Assembly: GCF_008039615.1 (NCBI RefSeq)
Contig: NZ_VDUZ01000002.1
Location: forward strand, 186,001-250,000
Length of the DNA stretch: 64,000 nucleotides
Source of the DNA: Vineibacter terrae
GTDB lineage: Bacteria > Pseudomonadota > Alphaproteobacteria > Reyranellales > Reyranellaceae
Reading direction: 5' to 3'
In this document: positions 27,797 through 36,504 of the stretch, piece after piece
Numbering within the stretch: position 1 is the first letter of the stretch
How the letters are laid out: each line of letters begins with the position of its first letter
Translations under genes and position numbers: made by a program
The notes under the pieces: model-generated
The model's input: only the letters and a program-made list of their open reading frames with translations
Database searches by the model: none
What the model was told of the DNA's origin: nothing

Positions 27797-27812
27797 AGAA
27801 CCAAGGAGTTCT
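27797..27812. promoter_or_regulatory. Candidate TetR operator AGAAC-N6-GTTCT
   Basis: A short inverted repeat between the divergent pump and tetR genes. It overlaps the tetR ribosome-binding site (AAGGAG). A local regulator often binds such a site to control both genes. The arms are only 5 bp, so evidence is modest. Confidence 0.35.
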
Positions 27813-27819
27813 GTTTTCA

Positions 27820-28455
27820 ATGCCCCGAGACCATGGCGAAAATGCGCCCGAGTGGCGCCAGCGCCGCCGCGCCGACATCCTGCGCGCGGCCGCCGACCTG
27901 TTCGGACGCCGGGGCTACGGCGGCGTGCAGGTCGATGACGTGGCCCGTGCCGCCGGTATCGGGAAGCCGACCCTGTACCGCTATTTCGCCTCCAAGGAGG
28001 AGCTGTTCCTGCAGGTCTTTGGCGATGCCCTGGCCGGCCTGGAGACCGACCTCGAGGCCATCCGCCACCAGGCGCGCTCGCAGCAGGCGGCGCTGGGCGC
28101 CATGCTGGCGCGGCTGGTCGACGTGCTGGCGCAGCAGATGGTGTCGCTGCGGGTGCTGACCGGCGAGCAGCCCGAGCTGGCCGACCGCTGGCGCATGCTA
28201 TACCGCGGCCGGCGGCGCACCATCCAGGACGCGCTGCGGGCGGTGATCGCGGCCGGCATCGAAGGCGGCGAGTTCCGGGCCGTCGACCCCGACGTGCTGC
28301 CGGCGCTGCTGCTGGGCATGATCCGCGGCGGCCTGATGGGGGCGCCGGACGTGCCGCGCGACAAGCTGGCGCAGGGCGCCATCGATCTGGTCCTGCATGG
28401 CAGCCTGGCGCCGGCCCCGCCCGTGCTGGCGGCAGCGGCCGGCGGCGGGACGTAG
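27820..28455 (+). CDS. TetR-family transcriptional regulator
   Basis: A 211-residue regulator. The N-terminal helix-turn-helix is clear (RRRADILRAAADLFGRRGYGGVQVDDVARAAGIGKPTLYRYFASKEELF), followed by a helical ligand-binding domain of the AcrR/TetR type. AAGGAG lies before the ATG. Its divergent position beside the RND operon suggests that it represses the pump until a toxic ligand binds. Confidence 0.94.
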   Translation: MPRDHGENAPEWRQRRRADILRAAADLFGRRGYGGVQVDDVARAAGIGKPTLYRYFASKEELFLQVFGDALAGLETDLEAIRHQARSQQAALGAMLARLVDVLAQQMVSLRVLTGEQPELADRWRMLYRGRRRTIQDALRAVIAAGIEGGEFRAVDPDVLPALLLGMIRGGLMGAPDVPRDKLAQGAIDLVLHGSLAPAPPVLAAAAGGGT

Positions 28456-28478
28456 CGATTTGGCTTTTGACAAGCCGG

Positions 28479-28503
28479 ACCGGGCATGGCAAACGCCCGG
28501 TTT
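28479..28503 (+). terminator. Possible terminator after tetR
   Basis: Hairpin ACCGGGC-N9-GCCCGGT followed by only a short T run (TTT). Weak by intrinsic-terminator standards. Confidence 0.4.
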
Positions 28504-28559
28504 CCGCGCCGGCCAGGCGCCCGAGGCGCTGCCCGCGGTGTTGCAATGAGGATTTGGGA

Positions 28560-28910
28560 ATGGTGAAGGCCGCCTGGGGAACCAAGCGTAGCTGCCAGAG
28601 CTGCGGCGCGCGATTCTATGATCTGGCCAAGAATCCGATCATCTGCCCGAAGTGCGGCCACTCGCACGATCCCGAGGACTTCGTGAAGGCGCGCCGCAGC
28701 CGCTCGACGCCGGCCGCCGCCAGCAAGATCCCGGCCCCCGCCAAGAAGAAGGACCTGATCGAGGGCGTGCCGATCGCCGACGACGACCTGCCCGCCGTGG
28801 ACGGGGCCGAGGACGACGACGCGGCGCTGGAGGATACCGAGGACCTGGCCGAGGACGATGCCGAGCTCGAGGTCGAGATCGAGGACAAGGGCAACGACGA
28901 AGAGACCTGA
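28560..28910 (+). CDS. FYDLN acid-domain protein (TIGR02300 family)
   Basis: A 116-residue alphaproteobacterial protein. The N-terminus has a four-cysteine zinc-ribbon-like pair (CQSCGARFYDLAKNPIICPKCG) containing the family FYDL signature. The C-terminal half is extremely acidic (runs of Asp and Glu). The ATG follows GAGG at eight bases. The family is conserved and often lies between aroA and cmk in alphaproteobacteria, or next to a tRNA-Ala. Here it precedes tRNA-Ala, while aroA is 10.5 kb away. Function unknown; a nucleic-acid or ribosome-related role is only a guess. Confidence 0.93.
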   Translation: MVKAAWGTKRSCQSCGARFYDLAKNPIICPKCGHSHDPEDFVKARRSRSTPAAASKIPAPAKKKDLIEGVPIADDDLPAVDGAEDDDAALEDTEDLAEDDAELEVEIEDKGNDEET

Positions 28911-28925
28911 GACGTCATTTTCGCC

Positions 28926-28954
28926 TTGTCACGAGCGCGGCGCGTCCATATGTT
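28926..28954 (+). promoter_or_regulatory. Promoter of tRNA-Ala
   Basis: TTGTCA (28926-28931), a 17-bp spacer, and TATGTT (28949-28954) stand about 48 bp before the mature tRNA 5' end. Both boxes are good matches with ideal spacing. Confidence 0.6.
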
Positions 28955-29001
28955 CCGCCGCGTTCGGCGCGAACCACCCACGGGGCGCGTTCAGGAGTTT
29001 C

Positions 29002-29077
<76 letters not shown>

Positions 29078-29085
29078 AAACAATC

Positions 29086-29117
29086 AAGGGCTTAGCGGGC
29101 GACCGCTAAGCCCTTTT
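29086..29117 (+). terminator. Strong intrinsic terminator after tRNA-Ala
   Basis: A perfect 13-bp stem (AAGGGCTTAGCGG / CCGCTAAGCCCTT) with a GCGA tetraloop is followed by TTGATTTG. It starts nine bases after the tRNA CCA end. Confidence 0.88.
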
Positions 29118-29155
29118 GATTTGCCGGCAACGGCCACTCCGGGGGGAACGCAACG

Positions 29156-30109
29156 ATGATCCGCATCGCAACCAAGCCGACGATCGCAGCCCTGCTGGCG
29201 GCGCTGGCCGCAGCCGGCTGCGCCGCCGGCCCACAATCGCCACCGGTGGCGGCCGCCGACCCGGCGCCGGCACCCCAGCAGGCCCTGATGGCGCTGAACA
29301 AGCAGGCGCGCGCCAACTACGCCGACGGCAAGCGCGAGATGCTGCTGCGGGCGCGGCCGGCGATCGTGGTGGCGTTCGACGACGCCACGCTGCTGCGCGC
29401 CGACGCCCCGGCGCAGACCGAGTCGTTCACGCCGCCGCTCTACCATCGCTACAAGGAGGTCGCGCACCTGCCGCTGGGCCTGTGGTCGACGCTGGCGCCG
29501 TGGGTGGACCGGCCCGGGCAGACGGCGTGGCGGGCGCCGCTGCAGGCGCTGCTCGAGCGGGCGCGCGCCGCCCGCGCCACGCTCGAGGGCGTCGGCTTCC
29601 CGCCCGACCGCCTGGGCCGGCAGCAGCAGATCTTCGACCGCTCGATCGCGCTGATGGAGGCGACGCTGGCGGCGGGACGGCCGGACAAGGCGGCGCTGGC
29701 AGCGTTCGCGCAGGCCATGGCGGCGCCGGTGCTGGCCAACGGCGATGACGCCGCCGCCCTGCAGATCGACGGGCTGCACGCGGTGGTCGGAAGCTGGCGC
29801 GGCGCGCTGACCGCCGCGCAGTGGCGGCAGCTGCACGTGCTGGTGCTCGGCCCAAAGATGCCGCGCGCCGACAACCTCGCGATGCAGTATTTCGAACGCG
29901 TGATGGGCCGGGCCGAGCGCGACCGGCGCCTGCTCTATGCCGAGGGCATCTTCGATCGCGACGGGGCGCTGTCGCTGCTGGGCACGGTGGTGACGGACCG
30001 GGCGCTGGCGCAGGCCTTCTTCGGCGATCCGATGCGCATGGACCGCGACTTCCTGAGCGACGGCGCGCGCAAGCGCCTCGACCAGATCTTCGGCCGCCAG
30101 GCGCCGTAG
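29156..30109 (+). CDS. Predicted lipoprotein of unknown function
   Basis: A 317-residue protein. The N-terminal signal ends in the lipobox-like LAAAGC at about residues 17-22, so it is probably lipid-anchored in the cell envelope. An Ala/Pro-rich linker follows, then a helical body with several Trp residues (WSTLAPWVDRPGQTAWRAPL, GSWRGALTAAQWRQLHVLVLGP) and an Arg/Asp-rich C-terminus. I do not recognise the family. GGGGGG lies upstream of the ATG. It begins after the tRNA terminator and so has its own promoter or none visible. Confidence 0.78.
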   Translation: MIRIATKPTIAALLAALAAAGCAAGPQSPPVAAADPAPAPQQALMALNKQARANYADGKREMLLRARPAIVVAFDDATLLRADAPAQTESFTPPLYHRYKEVAHLPLGLWSTLAPWVDRPGQTAWRAPLQALLERARAARATLEGVGFPPDRLGRQQQIFDRSIALMEATLAAGRPDKAALAAFAQAMAAPVLANGDDAAALQIDGLHAVVGSWRGALTAAQWRQLHVLVLGPKMPRADNLAMQYFERVMGRAERDRRLLYAEGIFDRDGALSLLGTVVTDRALAQAFFGDPMRMDRDFLSDGARKRLDQIFGRQAP

Positions 30110-30149
30110 GCGTTGCCGCCCGGACACTGGGCGGCAACGCAAACGCAGG

Positions 30150-30644
30150 CTACTTGGTGGTGCCGGGCGTGCGCACGACCTTGCCGTCCGGCATGATGAT
30201 GTCGCCGGGCTTCTGGCCGGCCGCGCACGGGCCGACATACCTGGCCTCGACCGTGGTGGTCGACGTCACCGGCGGCTGGCCCTGCGCCATCACCACCGAG
30301 CTGCTGATCTTGGCCGTGATCCTGGAGCTGAAGTCGCCGCTGATCACCGACTTGGCGGTCGACGACATCTGGCCCATCTGGCAGGCGGCGTCGATCTCGT
30401 AGCCGGCCGAGGTCTTCTCCAGGCGCGTCTGCTTGCAGTTGCCGCCGCCCATGGCCGCGCTCTGGGCCAGCGAGTCGGTCTTGTCGTCGATGCACTGCTT
30501 GATGACCTGCGGCGCCGGCAGGGTGCTGCCGGTGACTGTCGATTCCCACAGCCCGGCTTTGCGCGTGGGAAGCTCCTCGGCGTGCGCCGCCAGCCCCAAC
30601 GACATCACGCAGGCGACAGACGAGAGCAGGACAATACGGGTCAT
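30150..30644 (-). CDS. DUF3617-family periplasmic protein
   Basis: A 164-residue exported protein. The Sec signal peptide (cleavage after AAHA) is followed by the DUF3617 pattern: RKAGLWESTVTGSTLP near the N-terminus, a conserved Cys in KQCIDDKT, NCKQTRLEKTSAGYEIDAAC, and a final VEARYVGPC. Four Cys residues suggest two disulfides. AAGGAG lies five bases before the ATG. Family function is unknown. It converges with the lipoprotein gene, 40 bp from its end. Confidence 0.88.
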   Translation of the reverse strand: MTRIVLLSSVACVMSLGLAAHAEELPTRKAGLWESTVTGSTLPAPQVIKQCIDDKTDSLAQSAAMGGGNCKQTRLEKTSAGYEIDAACQMGQMSSTAKSVISGDFSSRITAKISSSVVMAQGQPPVTSTTTVEARYVGPCAAGQKPGDIIMPDGKVVRTPGTTK

Positions 30645-30730
30645 CGGCACTCCTTGTGAAGCAGGCCGCGGCTCGGCACCGGGCCCCGACGCCTGTTAGG
30701 CTTGAGCAAAGTGGCGACAAAAAGAAGAAA

Positions 30731-30759
30731 TTGAGCAACCGTTTTGTCATGCCAATAAT
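30731..30759 (+). promoter_or_regulatory. Candidate promoter of the VanZ-like gene
   Basis: TTGAGC, a 17-bp spacer, and AATAAT stand about 47 bp before the chosen ATG in a locally AT-rich divergent region. If real, it excludes the upstream ATG at 30749 as the start. Confidence 0.4.
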
Positions 30760-30805
30760 CGCACGATCGTGTAAAAGACGGCACCGCCCGCCAGAGACCG
30801 ATCGC

Positions 30806-31234
30806 ATGGGTCGCCTGACCGTCCACGCCCGCCTGTCGACCCTGCTCAAGCTCGCCGCCTGGGGCTGCGTAATCGCGCTGGTGCTGCTGTCGGAATTGCC
30901 GGGCCGCGAGCTCGTTCGCACCGACATCGCCAAGCTGGGCTACGGCAAGCAGCTCGAGCACGTCATCGCCTATTTCGGGGCCACGACCATCATCGGCCTG
31001 GCCTATCAGTCGAAGCTCAGCCGCCTGGCGCTGGTCCTGGTGCTGGTGCCCTTCGCCGCCGCGCTGGAGATCGGCCAGATCTACGTGCCCGACCGTGGCG
31101 CGTCGGTGATCGACTTCGCCGCCAGCACCACCGGCATCGTCGCCGCTGCCCTGCTGCTGCCGCTGGGATGGCGTGCGCTGGCCTGGGTGCTGAGCCCGGC
31201 GCCGATGCAGGACCGCAAGCGACCGGCCGGCTAG
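30806..31234 (+). CDS. VanZ-like small membrane protein
   Basis: A 142-residue protein with four predicted TM helices and the VanZ-like pattern: ELPGRELVRTDIAKLGYGKQLEHVIAYFGATTIIGLAY, then LEIGQIYVPDRGASVIDFAASTTGIVAA. The latter, with its acidic residue and D.aAn..G-like segment, is the most characteristic stretch. An ATG at 30749 in the same frame would add 19 basic residues; the candidate promoter argues against it. VanZ-like proteins have been linked to resistance to lipid-targeting agents in some species. No function can be assigned here. Confidence 0.8.
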   Translation: MGRLTVHARLSTLLKLAAWGCVIALVLLSELPGRELVRTDIAKLGYGKQLEHVIAYFGATTIIGLAYQSKLSRLALVLVLVPFAAALEIGQIYVPDRGASVIDFAASTTGIVAAALLLPLGWRALAWVLSPAPMQDRKRPAG

Positions 31235-31413
31235 CGCGGCACCACCGCCGTTTGCGATCGTCCGCTGCACGCGTATAGGCTGAAGCCGACGTCGCCGCAG
31301 GACATGACCATGGCGCGCTTGTCGCGGCGCGCGCCGGATCGCCCTGAGGAACCGCAACGCCGAAGGGCGCTGGACAGGCGGCCGGGCCGCCCTTATGTGT
31401 GCATATACACCAA

Positions 31414-32790
31414 ATGGGATTGCCCATGCACGGCACCGCGCCCCATCCCCTGCTGGCGGCCCGGCCGCTGCCCACGATCCTGCGCCTGGCCGGCCCGACG
31501 ACCGCGGTCATGTTCGTACAGAGCGGCGTCAGCATCGCCGACATGTATTTCGTCGGCCGACTGGGCACATCGGCGCTGGCCGGCTTCCAGCTCGTGTTCC
31601 CGTTCCTGATGCTGATGACGATGATGGCCGCCGGCGGCATCGGCGGCGGCATCGCCTCGGCCGTGGCCCGCGCCCTGGGGGCCGGCGACCGCGCCCGGGC
31701 GGCGTCGCTGGCCGTGCATGCCATGCTGATCGCGACCAGCTTCGCGCTGGCGTGGACGGCGGCGATGTCGTGGCTGGGCCCGTCGCTGTTCGCCGCCTTC
31801 GGCGCCACCGGGGCGACGCTGGAGGCGGCGGTGTCCTACGCCACGGTGCTGTTCGCCGGTGCCGTGGCGCCGTGGGCGATGTTCGCGCTGGCATCGATCC
31901 TGCGCGGCACCGGCGATGCGGCGACGCCGGGCAAGTACATGCTGGTGGCCTCGCTGCTGCAGATCCCGATCTCCGGCCTGCTGGTGCTGGGCCCGGCCGG
32001 CTGGGGCCTGGGCGGCTGGCACGGAATGGGGTTGGCCGGCTCGGCCGCGGCGATGAACGTGAGCAGCCTGCTGGCGGCGGCGCTGCTGGCGCGCCGGCTG
32101 TGGTCGGGACGGGCCGGCTTCACGCCGACGCTGGGCGGCCATGGGCTGGCCGGCGCCGCCTTCCGGCCGATCCTGAAGGTGGGGCTGATCTCCTCGCTGT
32201 CGGCCGTGCTCGCCAACCTCACGACCATGCTGGTGAACTTCGCGATCAAGCCGTTCGGCGACGCCGCCATCGCCGGCTACGGCATCGGCGCGCGGCTGGA
32301 GTTCATCCTGGTGCCGCTGTCGTTCGGCATCGGCTCGGCGCTCACCACCCTGGTCGGGATCGCGGCCGGCGCCGGCCAGTGGCAGCGCGCCCGGCGGGTG
32401 GCCTGGATCGGCGGCCTGATGGCGGCGGCGCTGACCGGCACGCTGGGCATCGCGGTGGCGCTGCTGCCGCAGGCCTGGGCCGGGCTGTTCAGCCATGACG
32501 CCGCGGTGCTGCAGGCGGCGACGCACTACCTGACGCGCGCCGCGCCGTTCTACGCCCTGTTCGGCCTGGGCATGTCGCTGAACTTCGCGGCCCAGGGCGC
32601 CAACCGCCAGATGGTGCCGCTGGCCGCCAGCGTGGTGCGCACCCTGATCGCCGGCGTCGGCGGCTATTTCCTGATCACCGCCTGGCACGGCAGCCTGCCG
32701 GACCTGTTCTGGCTGGTCGGGCTGGCGATCCTGCTCTACGGCGCGATGATCGCCGGCGCCCTGGGGCTGCGGCCCTGGGGCCCGCGCTGA
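31414..32790 (+). CDS. MATE family efflux transporter
   Basis: A 458-residue inner-membrane protein of 12 TM segments with MATE features in both halves: ADMYFVGRLGTSALAGFQLVFP in TM1-2, ASILRGTGDAATPGKYM in the first half, and NFAAQGANRQMVPL in the second. It exports drugs or cationic metabolites using Na+ or H+. An ATG at 31426 or GTG at 31399 are alternative starts; no clear ribosome-binding site is seen. Its stop codon directly abuts the stop of the convergent EamA gene with no base between. Confidence 0.93.
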   Translation: MGLPMHGTAPHPLLAARPLPTILRLAGPTTAVMFVQSGVSIADMYFVGRLGTSALAGFQLVFPFLMLMTMMAAGGIGGGIASAVARALGAGDRARAASLAVHAMLIATSFALAWTAAMSWLGPSLFAAFGATGATLEAAVSYATVLFAGAVAPWAMFALASILRGTGDAATPGKYMLVASLLQIPISGLLVLGPAGWGLGGWHGMGLAGSAAAMNVSSLLAAALLARRLWSGRAGFTPTLGGHGLAGAAFRPILKVGLISSLSAVLANLTTMLVNFAIKPFGDAAIAGYGIGARLEFILVPLSFGIGSALTTLVGIAAGAGQWQRARRVAWIGGLMAAALTGTLGIAVALLPQAWAGLFSHDAAVLQAATHYLTRAAPFYALFGLGMSLNFAAQGANRQMVPLAASVVRTLIAGVGGYFLITAWHGSLPDLFWLVGLAILLYGAMIAGALGLRPWGPR

Positions 32791-33720
32791 TCACTCCGGG
32801 GCGCGGGCCGGCGGCGCCCGGCGCGCGATCGCAAGGCCGATGCCGAGCGCGATCAGGGCGATGCCGACGGCGTGGTAGCCATGGACGCTCTCGCCGAGGA
32901 AGACGATGGCCAGCCCGGTGCCGAAGGCCGGCATCAGGTGGACGAACTGGCCGGCGCGGTTGGCGCCGATCAGCTCGACGCCGCGGTTGAAGCAGAGATA
33001 GGCGAGCAGCGACGGGAACAGCGCGACATAGGCCACCGCCAGGGCCGACGTGCCGCTCCAGCGCATCGGCGCGCCCGACGCCGTCTCCCAGGCATAGAAC
33101 GGCACCAGCATCAGGGCGCCCAGCGCGAAGGTCGCGGCGATGAAGCTGAGCGGATGGACGGCAGGCCGCCGCCGCAGCAGCGCCGAATAGAACGCATAGG
33201 ACACGACGGCGCCGAACACCCAGGCATCGCCGGCGTTGAAGGCGGTCGAGGCCAGGCTCGCCGGCGCGCCGCGGCTGGCGATGACCAGCACGCCGGCCAG
33301 CGACACCAGCACGGCCAGCAGCTGCCGCGCGCCGGTGCGCTCGGCGAACAGCACGAACGAGCACAGCAGGATGACCAGCGGCATCGCCGACTGCATCAGC
33401 AGGGCATTGATCGCCATCGTCGACTGCAGGCCGATATAGACCATGGTGTTGAAGGCCGCGACGCCCAGCGCCGACAGCAGCAGGACGAGGCGCCAGCACC
33501 GGGCGAGCTCCGGCAGGTCGCGGCGCAGGTGTGGCCAGGCGAAGCCGATCACCATCACGAAGCCCATGCTCCAGCGCCAGAAGGCGAGCGCCACCGGCGG
33601 CACGCTACCGTGCACGGCGCGGCCGACGACGAAGTTCCCGGACCAGAACAGCGCGGTCAGGACCAGCAGCACGGCGGGCGAGCGCCACAGCAGGCGGCCC
33701 GCATTGCGGATGAAGGACAT
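32791..33720 (-). CDS. EamA/DMT-superfamily transporter
   Basis: A 309-residue protein with 10 TM segments in two EamA repeats. It has the FWSGNFVVGRA signature in TM1, GLQSTMAINALLMQSAMPLVILL in TM3-4, and the second repeat ending in GESVHGYHAVGIALIALGI. Such proteins export amino acids or other metabolites; the substrate is unknown. It converges end-to-end with the MATE gene. Confidence 0.93.
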   Translation of the reverse strand: MSFIRNAGRLLWRSPAVLLVLTALFWSGNFVVGRAVHGSVPPVALAFWRWSMGFVMVIGFAWPHLRRDLPELARCWRLVLLLSALGVAAFNTMVYIGLQSTMAINALLMQSAMPLVILLCSFVLFAERTGARQLLAVLVSLAGVLVIASRGAPASLASTAFNAGDAWVFGAVVSYAFYSALLRRRPAVHPLSFIAATFALGALMLVPFYAWETASGAPMRWSGTSALAVAYVALFPSLLAYLCFNRGVELIGANRAGQFVHLMPAFGTGLAIVFLGESVHGYHAVGIALIALGIGLAIARRAPPARAPE

Positions 33721-34081
33721 CGGAGATTCCGGAAACGATGGCGCAGGAGCAGCCCGAGGGGCGAACAGCGGGCGTCACGCCCGCGACGGCCTCCGCTCAG
33801 GAGGCCGCGATCGTAAGTCGCTCGAGGAAAACCACCATGGTCATCGCGGCGATACCGTGCGTCGGCGCAGCACAAGCCGTCAAGCGCGCTTCGTCGTCCC
33901 GGGCGTCGCGAGCAACTCCTGCAGTCTACGGTATCCACACACATCCTCACTGTCATCCCGAGCGCAGCGAGGGATCTCCCGCGAATGGCGCACCGTGCAT
34001 CCCTCGCGGGAGATCCCTCGCTGCGCTCGGGATGACGGATGTATCAGCGATCGGAGATTCCGAGCACAACCTGCACGCAGT
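33721..34081. other. Intergenic region with family A repeat
   Basis: 361 bases upstream of the EamA gene and downstream of the luciferase-like gene. Apart from copy A3 of the palindromic repeat nothing is recognised. Confidence 0.6.
33951..34036. repeat. Family A palindrome, copy A3
   Basis: Arms TGTCATCCCGAGCGCAGCGA and complement, with a type I loop containing ATGGCGCACCGTGC. The arms continue as GGGATCTCCCGCG / CGCGGGAGATCCC, giving about 34 paired bases. Confidence 0.93.
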
Positions 34082-35074
34082 TCAGTGCCCGCCGCTGCCT
34101 GTCAGATCCCGCAGCAGCGGCAGCACCTCGGCCGCGACGCGCTCGATCTGCGCATCGCGCTCCTCGTAGGGGCCGACCAGGTCGAGGATCACGTGCCGCA
34201 CGCCGACGGCGTAAAATTCACGGATGCGCTCGGCGATCTGGGGCGCCGGGCCCAGCGCGCAGTAGCGCTGCGCCGCCTTGCGGAAATCCATGGCGTAGCG
34301 GACGCTCAGCGTCTTGGTCGCCGCGTCGAGGGCCTTTTCATAGGTGTCGTCCAGGCGCATGAAGAGCAGATGGCTGGTGCCGAACCGCGTCAGCGTGCGA
34401 CCCGCCGAGTCGGCGGCCGCCGCGATCGCCTCGAGGCTGGCGCGGTACATGTCGGGCGTCACGACATAGGACATCCAGCCGTCGGCCAGGCGCCCGGTGC
34501 GTTTCAGCGCCGCCTCCGAGCGGCCGCCGCACCAGATCGGCGGGCCGCCGGCCTGGCGCGCCGGCGGCTGCATGCGCACCTCGGGGAACGGGTAGAACTT
34601 GCCGTCATGCGCCACGCTCTCGCCGGTCCACAGCTTGCGCAGCACGGCGATGCCCTCGCTCAGCCGCGCGCCGCGCTCGCTGATCGGCACGCCCGCCAGC
34701 GCATATTCCTTGGGGAACTCGCCGCCGACGCCGACGCCGAAGATCAGCCGGCCCTCGGTCATGTGGTCCAGCGTCGCGACCTGCTTGGCGACGGGGCCGG
34801 GATGGCGCAGCGGCAGCAGGTAGACCGACGTGCCCAGCACCAGGCGACGGCTCGCCACCGCCGCCTGCGCCAGCTGCAGCAGCGGATCGAGGATGGGAAT
34901 CGCAAACGCGATGTGGTCGCCGACCCACAGCGAGTCGTAGCCGCAGCGGTCGACGCGCTGGGCCAGGGTCACCAGCTCGTCGATCCGGGGCAACCAGGGG
35001 CCGGTGGCGGGCTCGGTGCGGCGATGGATGGTCTGGATGCCGACCTGCAGTCGGCTGTCGAGCGGAAGCGGCAT
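34082..35074 (-). CDS. Luciferase-like (LLM class) flavin/F420-dependent oxidoreductase
   Basis: A 330-residue TIM-barrel oxidoreductase of the bacterial luciferase superfamily. It shows CGYDSLWVGDHIAF, LGTSVYLLPLRHPGPVAKQVATLDHMTEGRLIFGVGVGGEFPKEY and PPIWCGGRSEAALKRTGRLADGW, typical of TIGR03619-like members. The GVG.GEFP..EYALAG stretch is the diagnostic cofactor region. Substrate unknown. No flavin reductase gene is adjacent. Together with the TauD-type gene upstream it could belong to oxidative catabolism. Confidence 0.9.
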   Translation of the reverse strand: MPLPLDSRLQVGIQTIHRRTEPATGPWLPRIDELVTLAQRVDRCGYDSLWVGDHIAFAIPILDPLLQLAQAAVASRRLVLGTSVYLLPLRHPGPVAKQVATLDHMTEGRLIFGVGVGGEFPKEYALAGVPISERGARLSEGIAVLRKLWTGESVAHDGKFYPFPEVRMQPPARQAGGPPIWCGGRSEAALKRTGRLADGWMSYVVTPDMYRASLEAIAAAADSAGRTLTRFGTSHLLFMRLDDTYEKALDAATKTLSVRYAMDFRKAAQRYCALGPAPQIAERIREFYAVGVRHVILDLVGPYEERDAQIERVAAEVLPLLRDLTGSGGH

Positions 35075-35447
35075 GATGTTGCTCGGAATACCTTGTTGTG
35101 AGGCTTGCGCCTGTCACAGCACGACAGGCGCCCGCGGCGCAAGGCAGCCGGGGCGAAGGGAGCGTTGCGATCAGGTAATGCCGCGCCGGACGTCGTCGCG
35201 GACGCGTTCGTAGCGGCCGCTGGCGCGCTTGGAGTTGCGGCCAATCGTGACCATCATCCCGAGCGCCCCTTCGACAGGCTCAGGAGAGGGATCTCCCGCG
35301 CATGGCGCACCGTGCGTCCCTCGCAGGAGATCCCTCTCCTGAGCCTGTCGAAGGGGCGCTCGGGATGACAGGTGTGTCAGCGACCAGCAATTCCGGACGC
35401 CAGGTTCTTGCCCGCGGCCGGTCAACGACGCCCAGCGTCGGCCCGCC
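35075..35447. other. Intergenic region with long family A repeat
   Basis: 373 bases between two minus-strand genes. The main content is palindrome A4. No ORF with a ribosome-binding site is seen. Confidence 0.6.
35254..35370. repeat. Family A palindrome, copy A4 with extended arms
   Basis: Same ends and type I loop as A3, but on both arms the short CAGCGA segment is replaced by CCCCTTCGACAGGCTCAGGA followed by GA. The two arms match perfectly over more than 40 bp. Confidence 0.93.
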
Positions 35448-36335
35448 TCAGCGCGGCTTGTCGCCGGCCACGGTGACGCGGTTACCGTAGCGCCGGTGCG
35501 GCCAGTAGTCCCACATGGCGCGGTGCTGGACACAGCGATTGTCCCAGAAGGCGATCGAGTTGGGCTGCCAGCGGAAGCGGCACTGGAACAGCGGGTTCTC
35601 CATGTGCTCGTAGAGGTAGCGCAGGATGCCGTCGCTCTCGTCGCGGGGAATGCCGTTGATGCGCACCGTGAAGCCGCGGTTGACGTACAGGCACTTGCGG
35701 CCGGTCACTGGATGCGTGCGCACCACGGGATGCTCGGCGCGGGGATAGGACGGCTTGTCGGCGACGCCGAGATTGGCGTAGGTGCCGCGATAGACATGCT
35801 CGCCGTCGTGGATCGCGGTCAGCCCCTCGAGATAGACCTTCATGCGCTCCGACAGCGCCTCGTAGGCGGCATACATGCTCGCGAACAGCGTGTCGCCGCC
35901 TTCGGCCGGGCATTGCTTGATGTAAAGGATGCTGCCCATCGGCGGCTCGGCCTCGCACGACACGTCCGAATGCCAGCCTTCGCCGTTGGCCCGGGTCGAG
36001 TTCTCGTCGGCGGCCACGATCATGAGCTCGGGCCGGCCCGGCTCGTGCGGCGCCGCCGGATGCACATGCAGATCACCGAACCGGCGGCCGAAGGCGAGGT
36101 GCTGGTCCGGCGTCAGCACCTGGTCGCGGAAGAAGATCACCAGGTTCTCGGCCAGCGCCCGGTGGATCTCGTCCTGGATGCGGTTCGAGAGCGGCTGGGC
36201 AAGGTCGACGCCGCCGATCTCGGCCCCGATGATCGGCGTCAGCTTGCGCACCACGATGCCTTCATAGGCTGTAGCGTCGCCGGCGCGGTGCTTGTAGCGC
36301 GGGCCGCGATTCCCGCGCAGGCTGCTGCCCTGCAT
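35448..36335 (-). CDS. TauD/TfdA-family 2-oxoglutarate and Fe(II)-dependent dioxygenase
   Basis: A 295-residue double-stranded beta-helix dioxygenase. The iron ligands are seen as HSD in GEGWHSDVSCE and the distal His in NRCVQHRAMWDYWPHRRYGNRVTV, whose Arg binds 2-oxoglutarate. The N-terminal LTPIIGAEIGGVDLAQPL is the family opening. AAGGAGG stands six bases before the ATG. Members hydroxylate taurine, alkylsulfonates, phenoxyacetates and similar acids; the substrate cannot be predicted here. Confidence 0.93.
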   Translation of the reverse strand: MQGSSLRGNRGPRYKHRAGDATAYEGIVVRKLTPIIGAEIGGVDLAQPLSNRIQDEIHRALAENLVIFFRDQVLTPDQHLAFGRRFGDLHVHPAAPHEPGRPELMIVAADENSTRANGEGWHSDVSCEAEPPMGSILYIKQCPAEGGDTLFASMYAAYEALSERMKVYLEGLTAIHDGEHVYRGTYANLGVADKPSYPRAEHPVVRTHPVTGRKCLYVNRGFTVRINGIPRDESDGILRYLYEHMENPLFQCRFRWQPNSIAFWDNRCVQHRAMWDYWPHRRYGNRVTVAGDKPR

Positions 36336-36504
36336 GGCGTCCTCCTTGGGCGCATCTTGCCCCATGCCAAGACCTGCGGCAAAGACTCGGCTTGACCCTC
36401 GGCTGAAGCCGGGGGTACCTACGTCAACAAAGCAAAGCCGTATTGCAAAAACACTTGACGCAGTGCAACAAGAAGCTGGCGTGTCCTAGGGAGGACGCAG
36501 GGGC

